Assembly (NCBI GenBank): GCA_027484425.1
Contig: JAIXSZ010000009.1
Coordinates: 50,075 to 114,074, forward strand
Length of the DNA stretch: 64,000 nt
Source of the DNA: Sphingobacteriales bacterium
GTDB taxonomy: Bacteria; Bacteroidota; Bacteroidia; Chitinophagales; Chitinophagaceae
Reading direction: 5' to 3'
Shown here: in pieces, positions 17,485-27,533 of the stretch
Numbering within the stretch: position 1 is the first letter of the stretch
Layout of the letters: every line of letters starts with the position of its first letter
The notes under the pieces: generated by a model
Databases searched by the model: none
What the model was told of the DNA's origin: nothing
Seen by the model: only the letters and a program-made list of their open reading frames with translations
Made by a program: the position numbers and the translations under genes

Positions 17485-18492
17485 TTAGTGGGCTACACAT
17501 ATTTTTCCTCGTTGTACGGCTGAGCCGTCAGTTTTGGTTATAGTGTATAAGTACAAACCCGTGGGAAGCATTGTCACATCTGTGCCTGTATAGCCATCTA
17601 CTTTTATGTTTGCTACTCTTTGACCACTTACTGATGTTATGACACAATTGAACGTTTCTGTGGCAGGACCACTAAAGTAGATAGTGTAATTGGCTGGTGT
17701 AGGGTACACTTTCACCAAATCATTGGCTCCGTTCATGTTATCTACTGATTGAGGTACACCTGCCATTGTTACGTCATCTACATATAGTGTGCTGCTGTCT
17801 AGCTGACTACCTGAACCGCCACTACTTGCGAAAAGTACGCGTACCTTATTGATGTCAAATCCAGTGGTAGTGTAGGTAAGATTGGCAGTAATTTGTGTAA
17901 ATGTTGCAGAAGGTGGTATCGTAACAGAACCAGTACCAATCACAGAATCTACACCACCTATAAGAGCTATGGCCTGTACTGTAAGCAAACCTTCATCTGG
18001 TCCGCCCATCATGCCGGTTACTTCGTCCTTGCCAGCAAAATAGGCCACCCAAGCGCTAACACTAGTAATGCGTAATGTAACTGGTGTGCCACCCTCAAAA
18101 CTCACAGCACTCATCGGGTCGCCTCCAAGAGCTAATGCTGATACATCTACATTAACTGCAGCATTTGACAATAAGCCAGAAAAATAACCGAGAGTATCTT
18201 GTTTAAGAGTCATTATTTTAGCTGAAGAACTTCCAGAATTCTTCAGGGTATTTTCTTGAAATAATTGTGAATGCCAATCAGAACCTGCCCCAATTATAGC
18301 ACCAAACGATTGCCCTAATGCTACTACCATCGAGTCGAGGCCGTACCACTGGTTAGGTGCATGTATGGATAAAGTGGGGGATGTGCCAGTAGAGCCTGTT
18401 CGCCAAGTTTCCATTCCTGCGTTATCAAAACTCTGACCAATTGCTACCCCTGAAATAATTAATGCAGTAAGCGTTGAGTAGATTTTTTTCAT
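17485..18492 (-). CDS. T9SS-secreted protein with PCMD-like domain and type A sorting domain
   Basis: A 335-residue exported protein with a signal peptide (KKIYSTLTALIISGVAIGQS), a beta-rich domain opening FDNAGMETW, and a jelly-roll region containing YVDDVTM. This fits the PCMD-type carbohydrate-associated domain seen in Bacteroidota. The last ~75 residues are a type A sorting domain (VYPTPANYTIYFSG ... LPTGLYLYTI), which directs export by the type IX system. It is similar in architecture to the gene at 60032. Ligand and surface role are unknown. Confidence 0.82.
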   Translation of the reverse strand: MKKIYSTLTALIISGVAIGQSFDNAGMETWRTGSTGTSPTLSIHAPNQWYGLDSMVVALGQSFGAIIGAGSDWHSQLFQENTLKNSGSSSAKIMTLKQDTLGYFSGLLSNAAVNVDVSALALGGDPMSAVSFEGGTPVTLRITSVSAWVAYFAGKDEVTGMMGGPDEGLLTVQAIALIGGVDSVIGTGSVTIPPSATFTQITANLTYTTTGFDINKVRVLFASSGGSGSQLDSSTLYVDDVTMAGVPQSVDNMNGANDLVKVYPTPANYTIYFSGPATETFNCVITSVSGQRVANIKVDGYTGTDVTMLPTGLYLYTITKTDGSAVQRGKICVAH

Positions 18493-18530
18493 TTGAGTGT
18501 AAGTTTAGGCGTTAATATGTGATAATTCAA

Positions 18531-18998
18531 TTACAATGATTGCAGACAACTATTTATGGCGTTAAAGTCTGGAATATCTCCAGCATTTTCTAGTACTTCT
18601 TCATACCTCACTATGCCATCTTTGTCAATAACAAAAGCAGAGCGTTTGGAAACTCCATCCATATCATTATAGAAATGCTCGTACAAGCTGCCATAAGCTG
18701 CAGAAGCAGTTTTGTTGAAATCGCTTAACAAAGCGAAATTGAGTTGTTGATCTTCCTTAAATCGACCCAAAGAAAACAAAGAATCTACAGATATGCCCAG
18801 AACTGTTGTTTCGAGGTTATTGTACATAGTTATGTTGTCACGAGTCATGCACAGTTCCTTTGTACAAACACTTGTGAATGCTAAAGGGAAAAATAAAATC
18901 AATACATTTTTGCCTTTAAGTTCGCTGAGCGTTACTTTATTTTTTTCAGTGTCGCGAAGAGTGAAATCCGGTGCTTGTTGCCCTAATAATGTTGCCAT
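18531..18998 (-). CDS. Peroxiredoxin (AhpE/BCP-like, alkyl hydroperoxide reductase superfamily)
   Basis: The start at 18998 (MATLLGQQAPDFTL) is preferred over an upstream one that adds 17 residues. The 155-residue thioredoxin-fold protein carries the peroxidatic site P-x3-T-x2-C (PLAFTSVCTKELC) with Cys45 and a nearby Cys50 that could act as resolving Cys. It reduces H2O2 and organic peroxides using an unknown thiol donor. The C-terminus is short, as in AhpE-type enzymes. It lies 38 bases downstream of the T9SS cargo gene's start, on the same strand. Confidence 0.88.
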   Translation of the reverse strand: MATLLGQQAPDFTLRDTEKNKVTLSELKGKNVLILFFPLAFTSVCTKELCMTRDNITMYNNLETTVLGISVDSLFSLGRFKEDQQLNFALLSDFNKTASAAYGSLYEHFYNDMDGVSKRSAFVIDKDGIVRYEEVLENAGDIPDFNAINSCLQSL

Positions 18999-19117
18999 TG
19001 TTTGTCTTTTTATTTGCAGTGAAATTATATCAATAACAGATGTTTTCAAAAAAATGATAGAGTGTAATGATTTGCTATTTTATTAGTGAGTACTATCAGC
19101 ATTTTCTAAACAGGGAA

Positions 19118-22100
19118 TTAAACTCTACTTTCAAGTTCAGTAACAGATTGTTTAGTCCGGGCTATTAGATCTTCTATGTTTTTATACAGGTTTTCATCAT
19201 TTTCAGCACATTGATGCTCTATTTGTGTCCCCAGTTCGCCTGTTGATTTCATGCCCATTATCAGCCAGTTGGGTTTGAATGCATGTATACGTAATGCTAT
19301 TTCTTTAGTGTCTCTAGCATCTATTGCTTCTTGCAGTTTTGCTAAGAAGGGGTTTACACCTTTAAGATACATAGTGATGTATTTTTTTATTCTTTTCTCA
19401 TCACCTTCACAAAACTTATGAAGGTACAGTGGGTCAGTAACTGCATTCGGGTCTAAAACTGGTATGGGAGCCATTGGAGGTATATTATCGTTGTCGTTTA
19501 TTAAATTTTGTTTTGGTTTTTTTCCAGAGCCTTTGTATTCAACCCCTTTTTTTCTACCAGTTACGTCTGCCATAGTATTGATGAGTTGCCATGCTTTAAA
19601 CGGTTTAGGTACATAAGAGTTCATTCCACTTTCTAAGCATTTATCTATATCTACCCTAAGTGTGCTTGCAGTGAGGGCGATAATCGGCACGTCTTTGTGT
19701 TTTGAGTTTAGTAGCCGTATCGCTTTGGTAGCTTCCAGTCCGTTCAAAACTGGCATTTGTACATCCATAAGTACCACGTCATAAAGTTTTTTACGAACAG
19801 CGTCTACCGCTTCCTGTCCGTTTACAGCATTGTCTATCTCAAGATCAGCCTTCAGTTCCAGTGTTTCATTTACCACAATTCTGTTGTATTCATTATCGTC
19901 TACAACTAGTACTTTTAGTCCATTTAGAACACTACCGTCAGCTTTTTTCTCTTGTTGCAAACGTTTCTCTAATAACTCAGGCGAACCTTTTGGATATTTA
20001 ATAGTAAAGTAAAAAGTGGTGCCACTGCCTAGTGTGCTATCTACAGAAATGGTGCCACCATGCAATTCAACCAATTGTTTTGAGATAGATAACCCTAGTC
20101 CAGTACCTCCGTATTTGCGTGTGTCCGAGCTGTTTACCTGTGAGAAGTTTCCGAAGAGATTACCAATTTTGTCTTTGGGAATACCTATTCCAGTGTCAAT
20201 GATTGAAAATTTGATCCAGACAAAATCATCTTCAGTTTTTTCAGCATTTAGCTCAAGATGCACACCGCCTCTTTCTGTAAATTTGATTGCGTTACCTCCC
20301 AAATTTATAAGTACCTGATTAAGCCTGAATGGATCTCCAACTACAACATCAGTAACATCTCCATGTATGTTTAAGTTTATTTGTAATCCTTTCTCATCAG
20401 CTTTATGGGTAAGGGTGTCTTTTACTTGGTTTAATGTATCCGACAATGAAAAGTCAATTTTTTCCAGTTCCATTTTCCCGGCCTCTATTTTGGAAAGGTC
20501 AAGAATGTCGTTAATGATATGAAGCAATACATCTGCCGACTTACTTATGGCTTGTAGGTAACTATGCTGATCAGGTCGGGGAGATTTTTGCATCAATATT
20601 TCGGTCATGCCACTTACAGCATTCATAGGGGTACGAATTTCATGACTCATGTTGGCCAAGAAAAGTTGTTTGAATTTTTCCGAGCTTTCTGCTCGTTCTC
20701 TCATTATATCTGCTGTTTCTTTTTCAGCTGCTATTTGTTTGTTTTTCTCTTCCAGTAGCAGTTTGTTTTTCTTCATCAGAGTGAATCGGTTGAACCATAC
20801 TACAGACATTACTCCCAGCATTAGTAATCCAGCCATATAAAAGACTCTTTCTTTTTTGGCTTGTTTCATTTGAATTTCATTCAGAGCATTTGTTTTTTCA
20901 AGCTCAGCTTTTGCAATAGCAGCCTTAGCTTCTAAGCTTGCTTGTTTCTGCTCATATTCCATTGTTATTTGCCTTTGTTTCAGCTCTTCTTCCAGTCTTA
21001 GTTGCTCTCTTTCTTTTTCAGAGGTTGCAGCTGCTTGCTTCATTTCATATTCATGTCGCAGAGCGTTCATTTCCATTTCCTTTTGCATTGCCACTTCTTT
21101 TTGTTGGCTTTCTTGCTTTAGTGTTTCTTGTTTTTTATTAAACACATATTGCATGTCTTTTCTGGCTATTTCATTGCTCTTGTCTTGGTTGTACATACTT
21201 TCTAGGTATGCGTTATGTTGTTTGAAACTCTCTCTCGAACCTTCTTTATCTCCCTGTAGGTATTGTACTTTAGACAGTACCTCGTATGATTCTTCCAGTT
21301 GTGTGTAATCGCCAGTTTCTTTCAGGATATCTACCGCTTTGTCGAGGTAATAGAATGCACGCTGTAGTCTAATGGCTACACTGAGTGAAGTGAGTGAGTC
21401 TGGGACTTGCGTTTTAGATTTGTTTTCTGCTATTTCATAATAACATTTGCCAATGTAGGCAAGATTGGTGCCAATGGCAGATTTATCACCTGTATTTTCT
21501 GCTATTTGTAATGCCCTTAACGCGTATTGCATTGCTCTTGGGTAATCTCCCATACTGATACAAGCATCTGCAGCATTCTGTAGGTTATCGGTTATTAGCT
21601 CTTTCTTATTGCTTTCTTCTGCCAGCTTCAGCGATTTTAGGAAATTATCCAATGCTTTCTGATAGTCTTTTTGATTGTTGTGTATTATTCCGGTTTTTAG
21701 TAATGCATTTGCAATACCTTTTTTATCATTGGCAGCTTCATAAAATTTCTGTGATTGTACTGCATATTCCAAGGCCTGCTGATAATTGGCTTGACTATTG
21801 TATACAGCACTAATATTCGCCAGGTTTTCGCCTACTATTTTTTTATCTCCTGCCGATTCGCCCTTACCCATAGCCATTTTATAATGTTCTACGGCTTTAG
21901 CATAATCTCGGCGCACATGATATACACTCCCCATTTCGGCATATATGTCTGCCATTTCTCTAGTGTCGCCAAGGTCTTCGGCTATCTTTAGACATCGTTG
22001 GTAGTAATCAATTGCTTTTTGATAATCGCGAATTTTATAAGAGTATACGTTAGCAATATTTTTAAGCGCTACAGTTTGATTTCTTTTGTCATTTGTTTCT

Positions 22101-22450
22101 TCAGCAGCTTTTAGGCTCTTGAGGTAATACTCTATCGCTTTGGGATTGTCACGTCTAATACTACTATAGTTGCCCATAGTGTTGCACAGCTTTGTGATGC
22201 CCTGTTTCCATCCTAGCCTTATGGCTAGATCTGCACCTTGTTGAGCAAAAGTTGCACCTTTTTCATTGTTAGATCCGAAATACGCATTCGATAAGTAATG
22301 ATATATGTTCCCTTTGTTAGTGTCCTCTTTGCTGTGAGGCAGTACTTTTAACAAAGAGTCTATGGTTCTTTGACCCGATTTCTGGGCATTTGCTGGTAAA
22401 ACTGCTGATAATAACAGAGCAATAGCTATTGTGAAGAAATTATACCTCAT
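19118..22450 (-). CDS. TPR-containing hybrid histidine kinase with receiver and Hpt-like domain
   Basis: A 1110-residue sensor. Order: signal peptide, about nine to ten tetratricopeptide repeats (residues ~40-400, periplasmic), a long Glu/Lys/Gln coiled coil (~410-530), one transmembrane helix (~537-555), a second coiled coil, HisKA with phospho-acceptor His603 (MSHEIRTPMNAVSG), HATPase with NLGGNAIKF, DTGIGIP and GTGLGLS, a receiver with Asp896 (LMDVQMPVLNG) and a C-terminal Hpt-like helix bundle with His1056 (RIHAFKPN instead of the usual HxLKG). It is a self-contained phosphorelay with no DNA-binding output. A -7 box lies upstream. The signal sensed by the TPR domain is unknown. Confidence 0.92.
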   Translation of the reverse strand: MRYNFFTIAIALLLSAVLPANAQKSGQRTIDSLLKVLPHSKEDTNKGNIYHYLSNAYFGSNNEKGATFAQQGADLAIRLGWKQGITKLCNTMGNYSSIRRDNPKAIEYYLKSLKAAEETNDKRNQTVALKNIANVYSYKIRDYQKAIDYYQRCLKIAEDLGDTREMADIYAEMGSVYHVRRDYAKAVEHYKMAMGKGESAGDKKIVGENLANISAVYNSQANYQQALEYAVQSQKFYEAANDKKGIANALLKTGIIHNNQKDYQKALDNFLKSLKLAEESNKKELITDNLQNAADACISMGDYPRAMQYALRALQIAENTGDKSAIGTNLAYIGKCYYEIAENKSKTQVPDSLTSLSVAIRLQRAFYYLDKAVDILKETGDYTQLEESYEVLSKVQYLQGDKEGSRESFKQHNAYLESMYNQDKSNEIARKDMQYVFNKKQETLKQESQQKEVAMQKEMEMNALRHEYEMKQAAATSEKEREQLRLEEELKQRQITMEYEQKQASLEAKAAIAKAELEKTNALNEIQMKQAKKERVFYMAGLLMLGVMSVVWFNRFTLMKKNKLLLEEKNKQIAAEKETADIMRERAESSEKFKQLFLANMSHEIRTPMNAVSGMTEILMQKSPRPDQHSYLQAISKSADVLLHIINDILDLSKIEAGKMELEKIDFSLSDTLNQVKDTLTHKADEKGLQINLNIHGDVTDVVVGDPFRLNQVLINLGGNAIKFTERGGVHLELNAEKTEDDFVWIKFSIIDTGIGIPKDKIGNLFGNFSQVNSSDTRKYGGTGLGLSISKQLVELHGGTISVDSTLGSGTTFYFTIKYPKGSPELLEKRLQQEKKADGSVLNGLKVLVVDDNEYNRIVVNETLELKADLEIDNAVNGQEAVDAVRKKLYDVVLMDVQMPVLNGLEATKAIRLLNSKHKDVPIIALTASTLRVDIDKCLESGMNSYVPKPFKAWQLINTMADVTGRKKGVEYKGSGKKPKQNLINDNDNIPPMAPIPVLDPNAVTDPLYLHKFCEGDEKRIKKYITMYLKGVNPFLAKLQEAIDARDTKEIALRIHAFKPNWLIMGMKSTGELGTQIEHQCAENDENLYKNIEDLIARTKQSVTELESRV

Positions 22451-22487
22451 ATATAAACGGTATTCGAGTTTGATTTATTTGCAAAAA

Positions 22488-22495
22488 CAAACTTA
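22488..22495 (-). promoter_or_regulatory. -7 box for the hybrid kinase gene
   Basis: TAAGTTTG on the minus strand, a full match to the consensus, about 38 bases before the ATG. Confidence 0.5.
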
Positions 22496-22601
22496 ATGCT
22501 TATCTGTAATTATTTTTCATGTTTTCTGAAATTTAAAAATATTTGTGAAGTTGTTTTTTGGTACAATTATTGCTGATCAGAATACACAAACTATCAGTAA
22601 C

Positions 22602-22979
22602 ATGAAATATTTACTTTTCAGTGTTTTAGGTGTCATTATGCTGCAGTTAGTTGCATGTAGCAGACGGTGTACAGAATATGTAGAGCCACCTGTGTTTACC
22701 GGAAAGGTTGTAAAATCAATCTGTGGTCATATTATGGTGCAATTTACTAATGGGAGTGTTGCGCTTGGGCAGTTTGGCTGGGCAGACCCTATGGACAGTG
22801 GCAAGGTATATGACCGTGTATTCAAGGTAGCTAACCCGTGTACCTGGGGCAAAACAGATACATCATCAAATATCGCTTTTCGGTTTATAGCCCCTAGTAG
22901 TGAAGCACAGAACTGCTTTATGTGTCAGGCATTTACCTCTACGCCCGATACTGCTTACTACATACGAGTAGTTGAATAA
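22602..22979 (+). CDS. Small cysteine-containing lipoprotein, function unknown
   Basis: The ATG at 22602 gives 125 residues starting with a short signal and lipobox LVAC (acylated Cys about residue 19). An upstream in-frame start adds 19 unlikely residues. Several further cysteines (ICGH, PCTW, NCFMCQ) suggest disulfides. I do not recognise the family. It precedes a DUF885 gene on the same strand, but a separate -7 box between them argues against obligate co-transcription. Confidence 0.7.
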   Translation: MKYLLFSVLGVIMLQLVACSRRCTEYVEPPVFTGKVVKSICGHIMVQFTNGSVALGQFGWADPMDSGKVYDRVFKVANPCTWGKTDTSSNIAFRFIAPSSEAQNCFMCQAFTSTPDTAYYIRVVE

Positions 22980-23014
22980 GCAGATAATTTTAGAAATCTG
23001 AAATAGTATTGCAG

Positions 23015-23022
23015 TAAGTTTG
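23015..23022 (+). promoter_or_regulatory. -7 box for the DUF885 gene
   Basis: TAAGTTTG at 23015-23022, a full consensus match. Transcription would start near 23029, almost at the first ATG (23030). This makes a leaderless message or use of the second ATG (23039) possible. Confidence 0.5.
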
Positions 23023-23029
23023 CCGTTAA

Positions 23030-24790
23030 ATGTCGTTTATGCGCTACTGTACACTGCTATTGATTTCGTTTTTCTGTATGCCATACATATCACACTCATC
23101 TCCTGCTGATGAAGCCAATAAAAAATTCGATGGTTACAAAGCTCGATTTGTAACTGCAATGTGGGAAGTTTACCCTGCATGGGCCAGCAGTGTTGGTTAC
23201 CACCTGTACGACGACAAGTTGGTAATTCCTGATGCTGCTGCAAGGGAAAAAGAAATTAGGTTTTGCACGCAGCATGCTGATTCGTTATCGCAGTTTGATC
23301 TGTCGCAGCTAAACGACGCCAACAAGACAGATTATCATCTGATTCGTTATCAGTTGAAGTATACCATGTGGGGTATTAAAGTTTTGAGGACCTATGAATG
23401 GGATCCATCAGGATATAATGTATCAGGTATGTTTGCTGAGATGCTAGCCAATGATTATGCTCCCATCAACGAACGATTGAAAAACCTGAACAAAAAACTT
23501 GCATTCGTGCCTGCCTATTATGCCGCTGCTAAAGAAAACCTCAAAAACCCAACCAATGAACACACTGACCTAGCTATACAGCAAAACAAGGGTGGGCTAG
23601 GGGTGCTAGGTGATGATCTAGAGCAGGCTTTGGGGAAATGTACATTGCCAGCCGCAGAGCAAAAAGAAATAAGGGAAAGAGCCAAATATGCCGTTGCCGC
23701 TATAGAAGATTATATAAAATGGTTGGGTAAACTAGAGCATAAAACACCTCGAAGTTTCAGATTGGGGAAAGAATTGTACGCTCAGAAATTTGAGTTGGAA
23801 CTTCAATCAGGATATGATGCAGCATCCATTTATCAGAAAGCACTTTTACGTAAGGCAGAATTGCATGATAAGATGTATGAATCTACCAGACGATTGTGGT
23901 CGAAGTACTTTGGCGAAGCTATACCTGCCGATAAGTTGCAAGCCATAAAAAAAATGATAGATAAACTGTCTGAAAATCATGTTTCGGCTGATTCTTTTCA
24001 GACAGCAATAGAGCAGCAAATACCTGAACTCACAGAATTTATAAAAAAGAAAAATCTGCTGTACATAGACCCATCCAAACCGCTGGTGGTACGCAAAGAG
24101 CCAGCCTATATGGCGGGTGTAGCCGGTGCATCTATAAGCTCGCCCGGTCCTTATGATAAAAACGGGAATACCTACTATAATGTAGGTAGCCTAGAAGGGT
24201 GGGGAAAAGACAAAGCAGAAAGTTACTTACGCGAATACAATAAATACATACTACAAATACTGAATATACATGAGGCTATACCGGGGCATTATACTCAGTT
24301 AGTGTATGCCAACCAATCGCCAAGTATAATTAAAGCAATACTGGGTAACAATGCCATGATAGAAGGCTGGGCAGTGTATACAGAATTAATGATGCTGGAA
24401 AACGGGTATGACGTAGACCCCAAAGTGAGGGGAGTGGCAGCAAGTGCAGAGATGTGGCTGATGTACTATAAATGGAATCTGCGCAGTACCTGTAATACAA
24501 TATTGGACTACAGCGTACATGCGGGCAATATGAGCAAAGAAGAAGCAATGAACCTGCTGGTGAAAGAGGCATTTCAGCAACAAGCCGAAGCAGAAGGCAA
24601 ATGGAAAAGGGTGACGCTGACCCAAGTGCAACTGTGTTGTTATTTTACAGGTTTTACTGAAATATGTAATTTAAGGGAAGAGATGAAAGTAAAACAAGGC
24701 AAAGCGTTTGACCTTAAAAAATTTCATGAGCAGTTTTTGAGTTATGGTAGCGCTCCGGTAAAGTACATCAAGGAATTGATGATGAAATAA
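23030..24790 (+). CDS. Secreted DUF885-family metallopeptidase-like protein
   Basis: A 586-residue exported protein with an N-terminal signal peptide. The C-terminal half contains the HExxxH motif (HEAIPGH, His414-Glu415-His419) followed by GWAVYTELMMLE, which together form a zinc site like that of M32-type and related peptidases; this pattern defines DUF885. The start could be 23030 or 23039, and the second gives a more typical signal peptide. The substrate is unknown. It is convergent with aconitase across a strong bidirectional terminator. Confidence 0.85.
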   Translation: MSFMRYCTLLLISFFCMPYISHSSPADEANKKFDGYKARFVTAMWEVYPAWASSVGYHLYDDKLVIPDAAAREKEIRFCTQHADSLSQFDLSQLNDANKTDYHLIRYQLKYTMWGIKVLRTYEWDPSGYNVSGMFAEMLANDYAPINERLKNLNKKLAFVPAYYAAAKENLKNPTNEHTDLAIQQNKGGLGVLGDDLEQALGKCTLPAAEQKEIRERAKYAVAAIEDYIKWLGKLEHKTPRSFRLGKELYAQKFELELQSGYDAASIYQKALLRKAELHDKMYESTRRLWSKYFGEAIPADKLQAIKKMIDKLSENHVSADSFQTAIEQQIPELTEFIKKKNLLYIDPSKPLVVRKEPAYMAGVAGASISSPGPYDKNGNTYYNVGSLEGWGKDKAESYLREYNKYILQILNIHEAIPGHYTQLVYANQSPSIIKAILGNNAMIEGWAVYTELMMLENGYDVDPKVRGVAASAEMWLMYYKWNLRSTCNTILDYSVHAGNMSKEEAMNLLVKEAFQQQAEAEGKWKRVTLTQVQLCCYFTGFTEICNLREEMKVKQGKAFDLKKFHEQFLSYGSAPVKYIKELMMK

Positions 24791-24807
24791 TGCGTTGCAA
24801 GAATGAT

Positions 24808-24857
24808 GTTCAAAAATTACAAAACCCATCTTCGGATGGGTTTTGTAATTTTTGAAC
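24808..24857. terminator. Strong bidirectional terminator with UUCG tetraloop
   Basis: A 23-bp perfect stem (24808-24830 with 24835-24857) closed by the TTCG loop (C-UUCG-G type). The outer stem is A/T-rich on both sides, so it supplies a U-tract in either direction. It separates convergent DUF885 and aconitase genes. Confidence 0.85.
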
Positions 24858-24869
24858 ATAAAAACTGTC

Positions 24870-27140
24870 TTAGTTGTTAGCAGCAAATTCTGCTCTGATA
24901 ACGTTGAGCGCACCACCAGCTATAAACCATTCAATTTGTTGTTGGTTGTAAGTGTGGTTCACTTTTATTTCATCTTTGGTACCATCTTCATGGTTGAACA
25001 CCACTGTAAGTTGTACGCCTGGTGCAAAGGTGGTAAGACCTAGTACATCTACAGTATCATTTTCTTGTATTTTATCGTAATCGCTTTTATCGGCGAAAGT
25101 TATAGCCAGCATACCCTGTTTTTTAAGGTTGGTTTCGTGTATGCGTGCAAAGCTCTTTACCAATATTACATTAACACCTAGGTGGCGTGGCTCCATAGCA
25201 GCATGTTCGCGGCTGCTACCTTCGCCGTAGTTTTCGTCGCCTACTACTATGCTACCTAGACCCGCAGCCTTGTATGCACGCTGTACCTGAGGTACTTCGC
25301 CATATTCGCCAGTCAGTTGGTTTTTTACTTTGTTGGTATCCATGTTGAAGGCATTTACTGCACCTATCAGCATGTTGTTAGATATATTGTCAAGATGACC
25401 ACGATATTTGAGCCAAGGACCTGCCATAGATATATGGTCAGTAGTACACTTACCAAAGGCTTTTATAAGCAGTTTCAGACCAGAATAGTCTTTGCCATCC
25501 CATGCTGAGAATGGAGCTAATAATTGCAGACGATCGCTCGTAGGGCTTACTTTTACTTGTACGCCCGATCCATCTTCGGCTGGTGCTACATAACCTGCAT
25601 CTTCAACATCAAACCCTGCTGGGGGCATTTCATAACCTTGAGGTTCATCGAGCATCACTTCTTCACCGGCTTCATTGGTCAATTTGTCTTTAAGTGGGTT
25701 GAAGGACAAACTACCGGCAATAGCAAATGCAGTAACGATTTCAGGCGAAGCTACGAAGGCATGGGTAGAAGAAAGTCCGTCGTTACGTTTTGCAAAGTTG
25801 CGGTTGAATGAAGTGACAATAGTGTTTTTCTTTGCAGGGTCGCTCACGTGGCGCGCCCACTGGCCTATACATGGTCCACAAGCATTGGCCAGTACCACAC
25901 CGCCCATTTTGTCAAAGGTTTTCAGAAAACCATCTCTCTCGATAGTGAAACGTACCATCTCAGAACCTGGAGTGATAGTGAATTCACTTTTCGCTTTCAG
26001 ACCTTTACTCATAGCATCATTTGCTATGAAGGCTGAGCGAGAAATATCTTCATAAGATGAGTTGGTGCAAGAACCAATAAGTGCTACTTCAACTTGATCA
26101 GGCCATCCATTTTCTTTTACTGCAGCAGCCATTTCACTGATAGGAGTAGCCAAGTCTGGAGTAAAAGGACCATTTACATATGGTTCCAGTTCGTCAAGGT
26201 TAATTTCTATAAGCTGATCGTAGTATGCAGCAGGATTGTCAAGTACTTCATTATCAGCACGGAGTTCAGCAGCCACGCCATTTGCCAACTCAGCAACGTC
26301 AGCACGGCTTGTACCGCGAAGGTAGTCAGCCATTTTTTCGTCATAAGCAAACATTGAGCATGTAGCACCTATCTCAGCACCCATGTTGCATATAGTAGCC
26401 TTACCCGTGCAGCTAAGCGATTCTGCCCCTTCACCAAAGTATTCTACTATTGCACCTGTACCACCTTTTACTGTCAGTATACCCGCCACTTTCAATATTA
26501 TGTCCTTAGCAGATGTCCAGCCATTCATTTTGCCGGTTAGTTTTACACCTATAAGTTTGGGCATTTTTAATTCCCATGCCAAACCTGCCATTACATCTAC
26601 AGCATCGGCACCACCTACACCTATTGCTATCATACCCAAACCACCAGCGTTAGGAGTATGGCTATCAGTCCCTATCATCATACCTCCAGGAAAAGCGTAA
26701 TTTTCTAAAACTACTTGGTGTATAATACCAGCACCTGCACGCCAAAAGCCAATCCCGTATTTGTCTGATATAGAAGCTAGGAAATCGTAAACTTCTTTAT
26801 TTACGTCTACCGCTGTTGCTAAATCTTCTACCGCACCCACTTTTGCTTGTATCAAGTGGTCGCAATGTACTGTACTAGGAACAGCTACTTGGCTCCTACC
26901 ACAAGTACTAAACTGCAACAACGCCATTTGCGCTGTAGCATCTTGCATAGCTACTCGGTCCGGAGCAAAATTTACGTAGTCCTTTCCACGAGAAAAAACA
27001 ACTGTTGGTGCTTCGTACGCATGCGAATAAAGTACTTTTTCTGCGAATGTAAGCGGGCGACCCAATAGTGTGCGGGCGGCGGCTACTTTGCCGGGTAGTT
27101 GTTCATAAACTTTCCGGATCAGATTGATATCAAATGCCAT
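24870..27140 (-). CDS. acn: Aconitate hydratase, mitochondrial-type
   Basis: Interconverts citrate and isocitrate in the TCA cycle. The 756-residue length and sequence ([21 protein letters not shown]) match the mitochondrial-type enzyme rather than the ~890-residue AcnA/IRP1 type. The [4Fe-4S] cysteines are present in [10 protein letters not shown] and [11 protein letters not shown], and the swivel-domain motif [17 protein letters not shown] is intact. It ends directly at the bidirectional terminator and has a -7 box 30 bases upstream. It supplies substrate for the icd product, but the genes are unlinked. Confidence 0.95.
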   Translation of the reverse strand: MAFDINLIRKVYEQLPGKVAAARTLLGRPLTFAEKVLYSHAYEAPTVVFSRGKDYVNFAPDRVAMQDATAQMALLQFSTCGRSQVAVPSTVHCDHLIQAKVGAVEDLATAVDVNKEVYDFLASISDKYGIGFWRAGAGIIHQVVLENYAFPGGMMIGTDSHTPNAGGLGMIAIGVGGADAVDVMAGLAWELKMPKLIGVKLTGKMNGWTSAKDIILKVAGILTVKGGTGAIVEYFGEGAESLSCTGKATICNMGAEIGATCSMFAYDEKMADYLRGTSRADVAELANGVAAELRADNEVLDNPAAYYDQLIEINLDELEPYVNGPFTPDLATPISEMAAAVKENGWPDQVEVALIGSCTNSSYEDISRSAFIANDAMSKGLKAKSEFTITPGSEMVRFTIERDGFLKTFDKMGGVVLANACGPCIGQWARHVSDPAKKNTIVTSFNRNFAKRNDGLSSTHAFVASPEIVTAFAIAGSLSFNPLKDKLTNEAGEEVMLDEPQGYEMPPAGFDVEDAGYVAPAEDGSGVQVKVSPTSDRLQLLAPFSAWDGKDYSGLKLLIKAFGKCTTDHISMAGPWLKYRGHLDNISNNMLIGAVNAFNMDTNKVKNQLTGEYGEVPQVQRAYKAAGLGSIVVGDENYGEGSSREHAAMEPRHLGVNVILVKSFARIHETNLKKQGMLAITFADKSDYDKIQENDTVDVLGLTTFAPGVQLTVVFNHEDGTKDEIKVNHTYNQQQIEWFIAGGALNVIRAEFAANN

Positions 27141-27169
27141 TATGGAGGATTAATTTTTTATTTAGATTG

Positions 27170-27177
27170 CAAAATTA
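27170..27177 (-). promoter_or_regulatory. -7 box for aconitase
   Basis: TAATTTTG on the minus strand, a full match to TAnnTTTG, 30 bases before the ATG. A T-rich stretch ending TTTG lies upstream, but its spacing is short for a standard -33. Confidence 0.5.
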
Positions 27178-27533
27178 CCACATCTTAAACAAAAATGGAA
27201 ATTACCTGACAAACTAAAACAGAAAAATTTAGGTAGTAGAACACTTGGTGCTTTAATAATGTATTATTTATATGATCATATTATTCATGGCCGATGCAGT
27301 CTTTATCGCTATGATTAAATTATAGAATTAATTATAATAAAGTAGATATAAGCTAATTTATAGTGCGTACTTGCTTCATTGTGTATTATGGTGGGGAAAA
27401 AATATAGCTGTTTAATTTTTTATTTCCTCCAAACAAATTATTTTTACAGTTAAGCAAACTCTTTTGATTGATTTACCGTCTTTATAGTTTGTTAATAGAG
27501 ATTATACCTTCAAACTTTTATATTTTAATTTTT
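27178..27533. other. AT-rich intergenic region between divergent aconitase and the CHU_C giant
   Basis: No ORF with protein-like composition is visible on either strand. It contains the two divergent upstream regions. A near-consensus TATTTTTA at 27439 could serve the large surface-protein gene with a leader of about 80 bases. Confidence 0.5.
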
